Positions 25,602 through 36,891 of a stretch of 64,000 nucleotides of DNA are shown in pieces. The DNA lies in assembly GCA_029204225.1 (NCBI GenBank), contig CM055102.1:21553894-21617893 (forward strand). Reading direction: 5' to 3'. This DNA comes from Diphasiastrum complanatum. Its lineage: Eukaryota > Streptophyta > Lycopodiopsida > Lycopodiales > Lycopodiaceae. The translations under genes were made by a program, and so were the position numbers. The notes under the pieces are model-generated. The model worked only from the letters and a program-made list of their open reading frames with translations, ran no database searches and was not told where the DNA came from. Within the stretch, counting starts at the first letter, position 1; the number at the start of each line of letters is the position of its first letter.

Positions 25602-26083
25602 ATGGATCCCACAGTGATCGATGAGGTACGAGCTGGAGCATATCGCCAGCTCTTTCATCCAGAGCAGCTTATATCTTGAAAAGTAGATGTAGCCAGCAAT
25701 TTTGCTCGTGGCCATTACAAAGGTTATTCATCCTACTTTAATATATTCTCATGCTAGCACAACTATGCACGTGTTTGATTACATCAAAGGTTGAATTTCT
25801 AAAATGATGGCGTGACGGTGCAGTTGGAAAAGAGATAGTGGACTGCTGCATGGATCGTGTGAGAAAGCTTGCAGATAACTGCTATGGGTTGTAGGACTTC
25901 TTGATCTTCAACGTTGTTGGTGGAGGGATCACAGGCTCTGGATTGGGCTGACTCCTACTGGAGCGACTCTTTGCCGAATTTGGAAAGAAATCCAAGTTTG
26001 GATTCACTGTCTACTCCTCACCAAAGACAAGCACTATACTTGATCTCTTCCACTACACATGGTTGCTTCTAAGTGAATAATCC
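25602..26083 (+). pseudogene. Alpha-tubulin pseudogene fragment retaining an intron
   Basis: The plus strand reads DPTVIDEVRAGAYRQLFHPE, then NFARGHYK, then VGKEIVDCCMDRVRKLADNC, then LLERLFAEFGKKSKFGFTVY. This is the middle of alpha-tubulin, from just before the DEVR block to about the STS region. A GT...AG intron of 101 bp at 25723-25823 restores the frame inside RGHY(K)-VGKEIVD. The exons carry TGA after LIS, TAG after YGL and TGA after SGLG. An extra Ile codon breaks the GTP-binding GGGTGSG signature. Both ends of the gene are missing. The intron shows it arose from genomic DNA, not from a processed mRNA. Confidence 0.88.
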
Positions 26084-26159
26084 TTTTTGTTAAGAAGCAT
26101 TACTTTTGGTGAGATTGAAGTTTTTTTGGAACCTTTTATTTTGTTAATGTTTAGGTGTT

Positions 26160-26375
26160 CTCAATGGAAAGTATTGTTGCCAAAGGTCCAGATATCATAA
26201 TATGCATGTATGTATCTTCGATGATATCCCGTCATCCCTAAGAACATTTGCATTTCTTTTGCTGACTTCAGGAAATACATATTCTTTACTACTTCAATTT
26301 TTGCAGGATCAATCGATAACCCCTCCTTTGAAATGATCTATCCCAATGAGCCAAGAATTCCATGAATTGGGTACA
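26160..26375 (-). pseudogene. Ty3/gypsy RT fragment
   Basis: The minus strand reads ISKEGLSIDPAKIEVVKN and then EMQMFLGMTGYHRRYIHAYY, the well-known end of gypsy RT (I-S-x-x-G..VDP.KI, then FLG..GYYRRFI). It is joined directly to the copia-2 integrase at about 26345-26375, so the two come from different elements. Confidence 0.8.
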
Positions 26376-27199
26376 CATAGGTGTTTCAGACTTGGTTTGT
26401 AGCCATAGTAGGCTTCAAATGATGTTTTGGAATCAACTGCCTTAGTGCTGGAATAATTTTGCAGATAGCAGGCTGTAGAAATTGCTTCTGCCCAAAAGTT
26501 CTGGGGTAATTGAGCGTTGACAGTCGTGGATCATGCAGCTTCTAGTAGTGTGCAGTTCTTTTGCTCAGCTACGCCATTCTGCTGTGGAGTGTAGCTGGTT
26601 GTGAACTGATCGTCCACGCCACATGATGAAAGGTAGTCCGCCATTTCATTTGATAAGTACTCTCCACCTGAATCAGACCGTAGGGCCTTGATTCTCTTAC
26701 CAGTCTGATTCTCAGCATATTGCTTGAATTCTCTGAAGCAATTGAACACTTCTGACTTGTTCTTTATGAACATGACTTTGGTAAATCGAGAATAGTCATC
26801 AATGAATGTAATAAAATATAGAGCTTGACCCAAGGAAGGTACGCTCATAGGACCACATAGGTCACTGTGAATCAGTGACAGAATGGACTTCGCTCTCTTG
26901 GCCTGTCCTCTTAGAAATTTAGTTCTAGCTTGTTTCCCTAGTAAACAATTTTCACAGATAGTCTGATTAACTGTAGAAACAACATTGATATTCAAATTTT
27001 TGACCATTTTGTTATGATGCATGTACAAGATTGAATGCATGTCTAAATTACCTAGTCTTTGATTCCAAACATGAGCATCTGTACTACTCACAGAAAGTGC
27101 ATAATCATGACTCAAAATGTATAAATTTTCTTCTCTGTGTGCAAAGAGGATTTCATTGGAATTCCCATCAATAATAGTACATCGACTAGTAGTAAACAA
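26376..27199 (-). pseudogene. Copia-2 pre-integrase and integrase (3'-truncated)
   Basis: A 222-residue minus-strand reading plus a frameshifted tail. It has HVWNQRLGNLDMHSIL with ICENCLLGKQAR (HHCC finger), then LIHSDLCGPM, YFITFIDDYSRFTKVMF, LRSDSGGEY and TPQQNGVAEQKN. The catalytic D, D and E positions are present. The tail reads FWAEAISTA and FEAYYGYKPSLKHL, then the sequence switches to gypsy RT. Apart from the truncation this is one of the better preserved copia domains here. Confidence 0.93.
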
Positions 27200-27296
27200 A
27201 GCTCTATAGCCTTGATCAGTGATCTTGCTAATTGATAATAAGTTCTTTCTTAACTTGGATACGTAAAGTACACCATCTAACTGTCTAGTGATGCCG

Positions 27297-27640
27297 TCAG
27301 GGAACTGGAGTCGGACAATGCCTTGGCTTTCGACTTTGTGTGACTTGAGTTGCTGAAGAAAATGTATCTGTTGTTGTGCGAGTAGAAAACAGGTTTTTAC
27401 ATGGTGTCATGTGTTGTGAACCACCTAAATCAAGATAACATTGATAGGCATGTCTACTTGGTTGGTCTTGTACCATCAGCGACTTGTCATCCTCTTGGGA
27501 AATTTTAACAGAGTCGGAACCTCCGTCTTGGTGCTGCTGCATCTTCCTCCTCGCTTCATTGTGCTTGAGGACGTGACAATCCTTAATGTCGTGGTCTGAT
27601 CTTTTGAAATATCTACAAAAGAGTTTGGTCTTGGATGATT
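27297..27640 (-). pseudogene. Copia-2 zinc knuckle and protease (broken)
   Basis: The minus strand reads FCRYFKRSDHDIKDC, a CCHC knuckle whose second Cys is Phe. Protease follows as CYLDLGGSQHMTPCKNLFS, where active elements have WYLDSGASQHMT. The D-S-G catalytic triplet is D-L-G here, so it would be inactive. A frameshift lies near 27297. Confidence 0.8.
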
Positions 27641-27936
27641 GTTGTTGACAACTGTGCTGCTGCTATGATTGTTGTGTTGAATCTAGCTGCTCTTCCTTTG
27701 TCTTCTTGTCCTTGAAGTTCTTCTTCTTGGACTGATGCTTATTAGAGTACAATGCTATTGACTTGGTACTCGTTGTTGATAAGCTTTTTCTCCTAACTTT
27801 TTCCTACAATAGACTTGCTATCAACTTCTGGAGAGACAACGTAGGGGTATTGCTAAAAAACAATACTAAGTTATCATAAGAGGATGAAAGACTGGCGAGA
27901 AGAGACATTGTTGAGTCTTCTCCGATATAGGGGAAC

Positions 27937-28310
27937 CTATGGCAGATCACTGACTGAGGTGCCTTCGCTTATTTTGAGTGTGAGGACCTTCTTTCTCAAG
28001 AAGAGACGAGTCGATACATCTAAAGTGTCGTAAATACTTGTAAGGATGTCCCACACTTCTTTGGAAGTGGTGTTGTTTGATACATGAGCAATCTGAGTGT
28101 CCTTCAAATTCAGGGATACAATGGCAAGTGCTTTGCCATCCTTTGCTTCCCATGCTGGAAGCAGTTCAGGTTCTGCCGGTTTGGCTATTGAACCCTTTAC
28201 ATATCCCCGAAGCTCCTTCTCGATCAAGATTATTCTCATCATAAACTTCCACATGTGGAAGTCATCTCCGTTGAATTTGTTGATCAAGCGAATCAACCTT
28301 CCATTGTAAT
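27937..28310 (-). pseudogene. Copia-2 gag N-terminal region
   Basis: A 119-residue minus-strand reading: LINKFNGDDFHMWKFMMRII, then LRGYVKG, AWEAKDGKALAIVSLNL and VWDILTSIYDT. This is the typical copia gag (UBN2-like) pattern FNG.NF..WK...... It lies just downstream of the primer binding site, as expected. The link to the knuckle is disrupted between 27640 and 27937. Confidence 0.88.
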
Positions 28311-28414
28311 CGAATAGCAGAGATAAAACACAAACTGAATGAACCAGCTCTATAGAACTAGAATGTATTAAGTTCTAATATAAGTCCTAGACTCTAGTAA
28401 TCCAATAAACTAGT

Positions 28415-28471
28415 GGCTCTGATACCATCTTTGTGGGATGCAAGAAATGTAAATTATCAGCTCTGATACCA
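28415..28471 (-). promoter_or_regulatory. Copia-2 primer binding site, present twice
   Basis: TGGTATCAGAGC on the minus strand occurs at 28415-28427 (with one more C) and again at 28460-28471, 45 bp apart. The outer copy abuts the putative LTR end; the inner lies nearer gag. Only one is needed for priming. Confidence 0.75.
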
Positions 28472-28903
28472 CATCTGTTCACGTTTCAGATTGATGTCAA
28501 CTGTTGAAACAAAAATTCTTAATAGCAAGATTGTGGATTACTTAGAGAATGGAGTTTACGAGTTGTTCTTTTGTATTGAATCAAATTATCAGTGTAGGAG
28601 TCTTAGACTGCCATGAAAGAGAGATTGCAAGAACGATTAGGTGTCTGTGACAACCATGCAATCTTCCTAATACTGATAATCTGATATGAAGAGAATGTAA
28701 AATTAATTTAGGCATTAGAGACAGCCATACATTTCTCTTATAATAATGTTTGTGTAAGAGGAGTGAGAGTCATTATCATTCAACAAGAGTGCGATGGTGT
28801 AGAACAATAGCGAATCTATATAATAATGTTGTAGATCACAATACAATTGTGCTGATAAGCGTGTGATCCTACTTACAGATTCAAAACAATTGTTAAAGTT
28901 CTG

Positions 28904-28993
<90 letters not shown>

Positions 28994-29690
28994 ATCACTA
29001 ACTCTGAGAAGTCAGCTACTAAAAGACCTGTTCTGGTCGTTGTATCTCTGTCAGATCATTCTCTGATATATGATGACTTAAGATATCTTCAATTGCTCAT
29101 TTACATTTATAGCAACTGGAAGATCTTGCATTATTCTAGCTTTACATTTACAAGATTGCTTAACAGCTGATTAACTAACTATTTAGAATAGTTGTTATTG
29201 GAGCGTGAAGACGTAGACAGTCTATACTTGGAATACTGTGTATTTCTGCAGAGCGTCGCCTGTGTAGTATTTCGTGTAAAATTGCAGTGTCGAGTTTTTT
29301 GCCTTTTTGTTGCCTGTCAGAAATTGCATGTAAAAATGCAGTGTCGCATTTTGCCCTAATTGTCACCTGTCAGAAACTGCATGTAAGAATGTAGTGTTGC
29401 ATTTTTTGCAAAAATTGTTGCTTTTCTGGAAGTGCCTAAATGGCCCAAAAACAACTTACATAAGTGTCACTAAACACTTAGTTGCTCATGAAGGTAAAAA
29501 GAAGCGACAGTGTCGAGTGTTGGGTTTTGTGAAAAAACCTGAGTAAAAATGTAGATTGTAGCGACAATCAGTTTAAATATGCAGAGTATTGGAAATTCGT
29601 TCATTAACTGCAAGATTCATTTGAGAGATAAAAATCAGAGAAGGAAGAAGGGCTGTTGGGATGAGTAGGAGTTAGATTAACCAACAATAT
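28472..29690 (-). repeat. Putative 5' LTR of copia-2, with (CT)n and GTGTCG repeats
   Basis: The sequence upstream (minus sense) of the primer binding site, up to the point where gypsy integrase sequence begins. No second copy is present to prove it is an LTR. The part at about 29230-29580 has repeated GCAGTGTCG-TTTT-type motifs, also found in the copia 3' end at 51840-52390, which suggests a related LTR family. Confidence 0.45.
28906..28991. repeat. (CT)n microsatellite
   Basis: An uninterrupted CT run of about 86 bp inside the putative copia-2 LTR. Confidence 0.98.
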
Positions 29691-29694
29691 GTTG

Positions 29695-30531
29695 TCCGAT
29701 AAGCCGATAACGTCGACTACAAAAAGTCATGCCACAATCCCCCCTTTTCCAATACCTGCTTTGCTAGTATAGCCTTAAGGGTTTTGTTAGTGGCTTCGGC
29801 CTAGCCATTACCTCTTGGATAATATGGAGTAGACATCTTGTGAATAATCTAAAATAGACACATCTTTTCTTTCAATGTATCATTCACAAAATGCGGTCCT
29901 CTAACGAATACAATTTCCAGAGGACACCAAAATCTCGTGAGAATATTATTAAATATAAACTTGGTGGTGGATTTGCAGTATTATTTTGCAATGCCTTTGC
30001 TTCTGCCCACTTCGTAGCGTAATCGGTTGCCATGACAATATATTTGTGACCAGATTGTAGGTTAATTTTTCCAATAAAGTCCAATCCCCACCTCTGAAAT
30101 GACTCTATTGGTTGCAAGGGAACTAATGGGTAATCCATCGTTGGCACGGGCCACCCTTGCCGCTGACAAGCATCGCAACTATGACAGAATGTCGTAGTGT
30201 CTCTCCAAAGCCTTGGCCACCAAAAGCTTGCTTGTAAAATTTTTTGTATTGTGATTTCGGTGGCAAAGTGTCCTCCAACAGTCCCTGAATGTGCTTCATC
30301 AATTATAGTCCGCACATCCTTCGATTGCACACATCGTCGCGACACTTGGTTGTGGCCATGTCTGTACAGTTGACCCTCAATGACTTGGAAAGTGCGTGCT
30401 CGCCAAATCAGCTGGCAACATTGGGACTTTTTGAAGTGCCCAGGGAAAGTCCCTGTAGTTAAGAAATTAAATAAGTCTGTGTACCATGAATCATATACCA
30501 GCTCTGAAACAAACAACTGTGCATCATGCAT
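29695..30531 (-). pseudogene. Ty3/gypsy integrase fragment
   Basis: The minus strand shows LIWRARTFQVIEGQLYRHG, then the HHCC finger (EAHSGTVGGHF ... CHSCDACQRQG), then WGLDFIGKI and YIVMATDYATKWAEAKAL of the core. The rest of the core is frameshifted (about 29870-29700) and ends in LSAYRTTY, which corresponds to the WAYRTT motif. RT is absent and the 5' side is cut off at about 30540. Confidence 0.9.
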
Positions 30532-30647
30532 CTTGTCGTGCTATACCAACAGGTTAATATAGATTTTATAGTGAAAAGTATCGTTCCCACAGAGGACAAC
30601 GTTAGAAAGTTATATTTTTGGCGTAATTATGGCAGGTGGTTTCGAAT
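30532..30647. other. Short junction between gypsy fragment and element A
   Basis: No gene is seen. It lies between the truncated gypsy integrase and the outer end of element A's 3' LTR. Confidence 0.4.
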
Positions 30648-31430
30648 GTTATTCTGGTTGTCGACAGACATTAAAAAGTAACCAGTATTACTTATATTTG
30701 GAATGGGTAATGTTAATGAATTCAGAACAACAATCTAGCCTCTATCGAATTGAAGGAAGCGCGTTCTACAAATGAAATGTTATCAGAGTAGTACAGCAGA
30801 CTACACTCTGGCTGACTAAGGTGTCAACAGAGAATTGGAAATTGTTCGATGTATTCGTGACTGCACAAACAATTAATAAATCGAGTTCGCGAACTATGCG
30901 TTCCTAGACAATAGTCCCCAACAACTAAAGGCCAACTTAATGGTTAAAGAGCACGAATGGTTTTAGAGCACGTTAGAAACCTATGTCAATGCCAATCAGG
31001 AAAACAAATTAGAGACTCAATTCTTTAGACAAGAACTATCATCTCATTTGTATACATACAACAATTCAATGATCGTGCTAGACTGCACAAAGATAGACAT
31101 TATTTGAGTGTCGAAAAGAAAGTATTCACGACCGACGAATAAGATGATTTTAAGTCAGTTCTTTAGAGCATGCTTTACGAAAACACAGCAAATGGCTGTA
31201 ATGCACTAGAGCGTCTGTCTGATCAGAGAGTAATTCATGAAATGCGTTCGAGATTGTTAGCAGACCCAAGATCACTCACACTCAGCAGTGCGGAGAACAG
31301 AGATAAGGGAGAATAACTCATAGAACTCTATTCACTTCTTCAATCTCTTACATAAGCCTAAACTCTTCTCTCTCGATGATCGAGACTGAAGTGTGAGATC
31401 AATATATGTTCTACGGGGCGAACAAACACA
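30648..31430 (-). repeat. 3' LTR of Ty3 element A
   Basis: On the minus strand it starts TGTGTTTGTTCG at 31430, directly after a purine tract (AAGGAGG, 31431-31437), and ends AATAACA at 30648, giving TG...CA ends and 783 bp. Its last 496 bp are nearly identical to 41091-41589, which supports the LTR call and shows that element A was young when copied or duplicated. Confidence 0.7.
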
Positions 31431-31769
31431 CCTCCTTAGATATTTCTTCAGAGAATATGTGTCTTGTTGTTGCGTTGAGTAGGTTGATTTTGAGTTGAAA
31501 TTGTTTGATGAAAACTGGAATCAAACTTCAAAACATCTTCAAACTGCAAAGATCTAGCTTCAGTATCACATATAGGCATCAGCATGACAAAGACATGAAT
31601 AATATTTATGAATTATTCAATTCTTCATATAGTTTCTGAACTAGCTCCAAGTTCTGTTGAGCTTCGATCAACAACAAATCTTCTTTGGATTTTGTATATC
31701 GGCCAACTGGGAGGTTGCCGAATTCTTCTAGTTTAACAGGGAGTAATGTTCCATTGAACAACTCCTGAG

Positions 31770-34160
31770 TCAACTTTGTATCTTCGTCTGAATCACTTCG
31801 TAGAGTGATTTCTTCATAGTATGGAGCTGAGAATCTAATAAAATTGCTTTAACATAAAGATTCTGAACAAAAAATAATGTCTTTGCCACAAAGGTACCAA
31901 ACTGCCAAAATGAATATGTACAAAATTGCTTATATCTGAATGACTTTCTTCTATCCTGCAGATTATGTCGAATCTCCGCAAAATATTCTGCAAGGTTTCG
32001 CTCCCAATCCACATATAGATTGAATAATTCTGGATACGCCATATTAATATTGATCAACAACCCTGCGTCGTTGAATGCGCCTAAACCTGCAACAACTTTG
32101 GGTTTGTATATTTAAAACTGCGACTTTCGCTTCCAAAAATGTCGCTTATTGTCTTCGTTTTGCAAAAAATGAAGTTCTTTGATGCAAATGTATTCGAGAG
32201 CGTACATAGCCAAAGAGCCTATGTATAACTCTGCTGACCCGAAAGGTAGGACTTTAAACTTACCCTGGATTATGCCCCAGCAGAGACATCCTTTCTGCTT
32301 GATAGAAAGCTGGGCCCATAACTAGAGAAAGTCTTCAGGCACAGATGGAATTTACTGTGTAAGGTCATCAATTCTGAGTAAGGTCTGAAGGTACTCGTCG
32401 TGTGCATTTGGTCCACCACAAGATGGGGTAGCTTCACTCAAAAACTCCCTTAGTTCCGCCAATTCTTCCTCGACAAGAGTCTTCGAGTCCTCAAGTGGTT
32501 GCAGGAACTCAACTCGAAAATTGTCGAGCATATGATTTTGGAGCTGGTTTAGCTTCATGAGGTCGACTGTAATGGACCCTGCATTGGTGCATACAGAGAG
32601 AGCAGCTTATGCCTTCAGTCTTCTCATTCGCTCCTCCTAGAAATGTTTCTGGAGCGCGACATTATGTTGATTTGCAGTTGTCAGTTGCTGCTTTAAAGAA
32701 TCATTTTGAGTCTGATAATTATCAGACTTGGCCTCAATCATCTTATTGATCTATTTTAAAGAATCAGCTTCCTTTATTAAGGTTTGAAGTTGTGTGTCGA
32801 GAGAACGATTTCGTTCAATCAGCTTTGTATTGTCTGATTTGAGCGAATCAATCTTCTCGAAAGACGCCTTGAGATCCTCTTGGCATCTTTTTTCTGAGTT
32901 GAAAAATTCCATCGTAAGTTGCTAGTGGTACTTGTCCAACTCATACACTTCAACCACTAGGTTTTTGGCTTTCTCAGTCATAGTGCGAAACCACTAGGGC
33001 TGGTCATCTGGCTGTTCTTCATCTGTCACAAGTGCCCCAGTGTCACCTTCAGTAGTTGTTTGTCTTTTGTCTAATGTATCAAACCGAGTTGTGTCATCGT
33101 CAGAGGAGGAGGCAGTCGGTTGCTTCTGAGATGTGGAAGCAGATGCGTGCTATGAAGAATCAGCAGCAGCAGCAGCAGTAGCTCCATCAGTCTCCATCGC
33201 CACAACTGGAACTGGTTCCGACTGGGATGGTGCAGCATCAATGTCCATAGCAGTGGTAGCTGCTACTTCGATGGCTGGTGCAATTTTAGTAACAAGGCCG
33301 GAAAGATCAATTGGCTTGGTAGCCAACATCCTTCCCGTCAGCAATGTTTTCTCTTGCTCGGTCAAAATGTCAAAATGGGCGCATAGCCGAGATACATGTG
33401 CTTCCAACTCTAGAAAATTTTTGGTGCTTGATCCAGCGCAAAAATGATTTATATGTAATAGTGCCGAAACAAACTGGATTACCCGCAAGTGCATCTAAGA
33501 TGTAACCAAAATTTTGCACTGAAATCGTCGCATCAATCCGTCAAAAAGAGTACTTGGTTCGCATATTTACAAAACATCTTAAATGTGGTATCACGAATCA
33601 TAGAGATCTTGTACCCCTTCATGGGTATGAAGCAATTGTTAAGGAAGTGGGCAGCTTCATTCACCGAATCCTTATTTGTTGAAATCATCTTCCCATCCAT
33701 CGGTAATCCAAGGGCTGTGCAGAACAAGTCTTCAGAGATAGTGAAGAATTTGCCTCGCACATGGACTTTGAAATCCACATCCGAAATGGAATGAATGGAG
33801 TTGACAAAGTCCGAACTGACTTTGGAGAGGATGATGGAGTGTTCACTTTTAAATTATCCAACCTGCATCGATCCAAAAAGGACTGGATGAATGTCAGACG
33901 GATTCCTGCGCGTGCTTTCCAGATGATGTTAGAGCTTGAACTGGATCCAGAAGCCATTGTTCAAATTTTTCACGAAAGCTCGTAGATCGCAATAGGTTGC
34001 AAATGAATGCTTTGATCACAAAGAGAATGTGCGCAGGAAAGCATGAAATCGCAGGCAGAAAGTGTAAGGAAGAAAAATGGAAAATAATTTTGATATGCAG
34101 TAGCGGTGTGGAAGGGATGATGACATGGCATGGTGAATTGACATCTGTCACTTCCATTTA
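31770..34160 (-). pseudogene. Extra 3' ORF of element A (unknown function, coiled coil)
   Basis: A minus-strand reading between element A's integrase and its 3' LTR. From 33494 to 31770 it stays in one frame with several stops; the N-terminal part is in two other frames (33957-33533). It has a helical N-terminal region (FKVHVRGKFFTISEDLFCTA, then AAHFLNNCFIPMKGYKIS), an Ala/Pro/Asp linker (33280-33150) and a long heptad-rich stretch (about 33060-32600). Its C-terminal region includes NMAYPELFNLYVDWERNLAE. The same layout and a matching AA..LNN block occur in element B at 61070-58225. No transmembrane segment was seen. I do not recognise the family. Its position is that of the env-like ORF of Athila-type elements. 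Confidence 0.65.
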
Positions 34161-34199
34161 TGGAGTACGTGCATGGGTCAGTGTTTGAAACTATGATTT

Positions 34200-34890
34200 G
34201 GCATATCGATCTTTAATGATGGAAGACCGTTTTTGAAAAGAAAACAAATAAATTAAGGAGAAACAGTATCGGTTTTAATATGTGAGCGTATACACGTGTA
34301 AATAATGAGAATCACGTGGCCATCATCTTTAATAGAGGGATGTAAAAAGTAGGTAGATAGATTCTTGAAAGATTTTCGAAAAGGTAGGTTGAGAGATTCT
34401 CGAAAAATACTAGAAAGTTCCTAGAATGTTTCGCGAAACATTCTTGAGAGATTCTAGAAATGATACAGAACTTCACGAAAAATTCTCGAAAATGTTAAGC
34501 GTCATCCCAGAAAATTTCTCAAAAAACTGGAGAAGGAAAAAAATACTAGAAAATTTCTAAAAAATTTCGCGAAAGAAAAAAAAAATGACCAATTTCAGTT
34601 TGCAGTTGAGTGTCGCGAAAGTTTCTCAAAAAGTTCTCGAAAATACTTTGAAAAATAACTTAAAAGATTTGAGAGAAGACAAGAAAAATTCTCGAAAAAT
34701 TCACGAAACAGTTTGAACAAATGTTGAACAGTGGTAGAAAAGTTCACAAAAATTTCTAGAAAATTTTCTAGAAAAGAAAAGAAAAAAAAAAAGTCACGAA
34801 CATTATCAGAAAAGATAGAGAAAAATTCGCGATTGATTCCAGAAAAATACCAGAAAATAATAAGAATAAAAATAAATAAATAAAAATTCT
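34200..34890 (-). other. Spacer of element A with TTCnnGAA-rich array
   Basis: Non-coding, between integrase and the extra ORF. Thirteen TTCnnGAA motifs occur at 34362-34844, among them TTCTCGAA, TTCGCGAA, TTCTAGAA, TTCACGAA and TTCCAGAA. These are heat-shock-element-like half pairs, but the spacing between pairs is often three or more bases, so few form a full three-unit element. Whether it is promoter, enhancer or only a low-complexity sequence cannot be told by eye. Confidence 0.6.
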
Positions 34891-34892
34891 GG

Positions 34893-35960
34893 TCAAAGGT
34901 AGTATTTTTTTAGTCTGGACCCACTAATACGTGTAGGTAACAGTTCCCCTTCAAGTGATTGAAGTTGCACAGAACCATTGTCAAACACCTCTATGACTTT
35001 AAAAGGTCCAAGCCATCGCATATGGAGTTTTCCTGGGAACTTTTGATGGCGACTATCATATATCAGCGCATAATCATCAGCTTTAAGATCACATTTTTTT
35101 ATATGACTGTCATATTTCTTCTTTCTTTGTTCCTGGATTTCCTTCGTTAATTTTTGTGAAGACTCACGAGCTTCAGTTAGTTCTTCAATATTAGTCAACC
35201 TTTCGTTTATACATTCTGCATTTGTTCGTTGAGCTTGGATATGAAAAGTGTTGACCTCAAATTCAATTGACAGAATAGGATGCATACCATATGTCAAAAA
35301 ATATGGTGTCTGTTTCGTTGTGATTTTCTTTGTATTACGATAAGCCCAAAGCACTGATGGTAGTTTCTGATCCCAATCGTTGCGTGTGCAATAGTAATTT
35401 TAGTCAGGATCTTACATAGAATTCCATTAGCTCTTTCTGTCAACCCGTTTGCTTTTGGATTATACGGTGTAGTTTTTCTATGTTTGATGAGGAAATAAGT
35501 TGTCAGCAACCGTATAGTGTCATTTAAAAAATGTGTTACCTCGGTCACTTACTAGTTCGAGTGGACAACCATATATGGTGATAATACTTTTGAATAAGAA
35601 CGTCGCGATAGTTTTTGCATCATTTCTTTTTGTCGCCTCTGCTTCCATGTTCTTTGTAGCATAATCTGTTGCAACTAGAATATATCGACATTTCGTATGT
35701 CGGGTAACAAGTTTAATTGGACCGACAAAGTCAATCCCCCATTTCTCGAATGGTGCAAGAGGAAGGATTGGTGTCAACGGCCAATTCATTGATTTTGTAG
35801 GCTTACCAGATCTTTGGCATGGATCACATGAACGAATAAAGTTTGATACATCCTTGAACATTGTTGGCCACCAATACTTGGCAGTCAATATCTTATTAAC
35901 TGTGTTCTTCAAAGCAAAATGTCCACCAGCATCTTCTGAGTGTAAGGCTTTAATGACCTT
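34893..35960 (-). pseudogene. Element A integrase (broken)
   Basis: The minus strand begins with EDAGGHF and CDPCQRSG (HHCC finger), then WGIDFVGPIKL and YILVATDYAT, then LVSDRGNTFF (second catalytic D), NPKANGLTERANG (catalytic E) and LWAYRN. The C-terminus is LGPFKVIEVFDNGSVQL ending in ISGSRLKKYYL. That last pattern (V-N-G-x-R-L-K-x-Y) is typical of the Athila/Tat group, and no chromodomain is present. Frameshifts occur near 35535 and 35320, and Lys-Trp-x-Glu of the core is degraded to KNMEAEA. Confidence 0.92.
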
Positions 35961-36045
35961 TTTAATGTCTTCGGATTCGAGACATCTTCGAAGCTGATGA
36001 TTTGCACCAGGCTTGTACAGACATTGTTAATAATTGTATAAGGTG

Positions 36046-36891
36046 CTACCTTATATTGAAAAACTGTCTTTTGCTCCAAATTATACCATCCGGATATATC
36101 TGATCCTTGAGATAAGTAATGATATCAGAATATAACGAATTTGTAGATGAAATCTCGAATAAATGTTCGTCTGGAAAATCATCATTGATAGGATCTTCAA
36201 TTTTTCCAGTGCTGAGTCGCAATAGATAATCAGCATTTGTATGATACTTTCCTTGACAAAGCTCTACTTGATAAGTGAATTCTTGCAGAAGTAGAACCCA
36301 TCGAGCAATTCGTCCTGATAGATCTAGTTTATTTATAAGATACTTAAGAGCATAATGATCCACATGAAAAATAAATGTATATCCCAACAAATAATGCCAA
36401 AATTTCTTAACAATGAAAATCATGCCAAGTGCTTCCCTTTCTGTAGTCGAATAATTTTTCTCTGATGCACTGAGCTGTCGACTCGCATAGTAGATGGGAT
36501 TATCCTTCTTCTGGTCATCCTTCTGGCTTAGACAGACGCCAATAGCAAATGCAGAAACATCCACATAACTGTGAAATAAAATAGCCCAGTTGGGTGGTCT
36601 CAGAATAGGAGCATTGATCAACCTTTGCTTAAGATCTTCAAATGCTCTCTGCTGTTCATTCGTCCACAAGTATTCCACTTGTTTCTTCAGTAGATGTGTA
36701 AGAGAGGCAGCAATAGAAGCATGTGTGGTGTAGGGGGAACTCACTAGATTAATTGCTATGATATTTTGTGGTGCAGTCGGGACATGCTTGAAAGACCTTC
36801 GTGGTAATAAAGTGAACATAGAAGATCTTGCTCTATAATGATCATGCTCAGCGAGAAAGAGAGGCAATTCATCGGCCAGCATCCTTTTCAT
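36046..36891 (-). pseudogene. Element A RNase H region (frameshifted from RT)
   Basis: A 281-residue minus-strand reading. LTHLLKKQVEYLW and AFEDLKQRLINAPIL form the RT connection. Then come YVDVSAFAIGVCL (RNase H start), IYYASRQLSASEKNYSTTER, and a VDHYALKYLI block, ending in KYHTNADYLLRL. It overlaps the RT reading in another frame at about 36890, so a frameshift separates the two. Confidence 0.92.
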
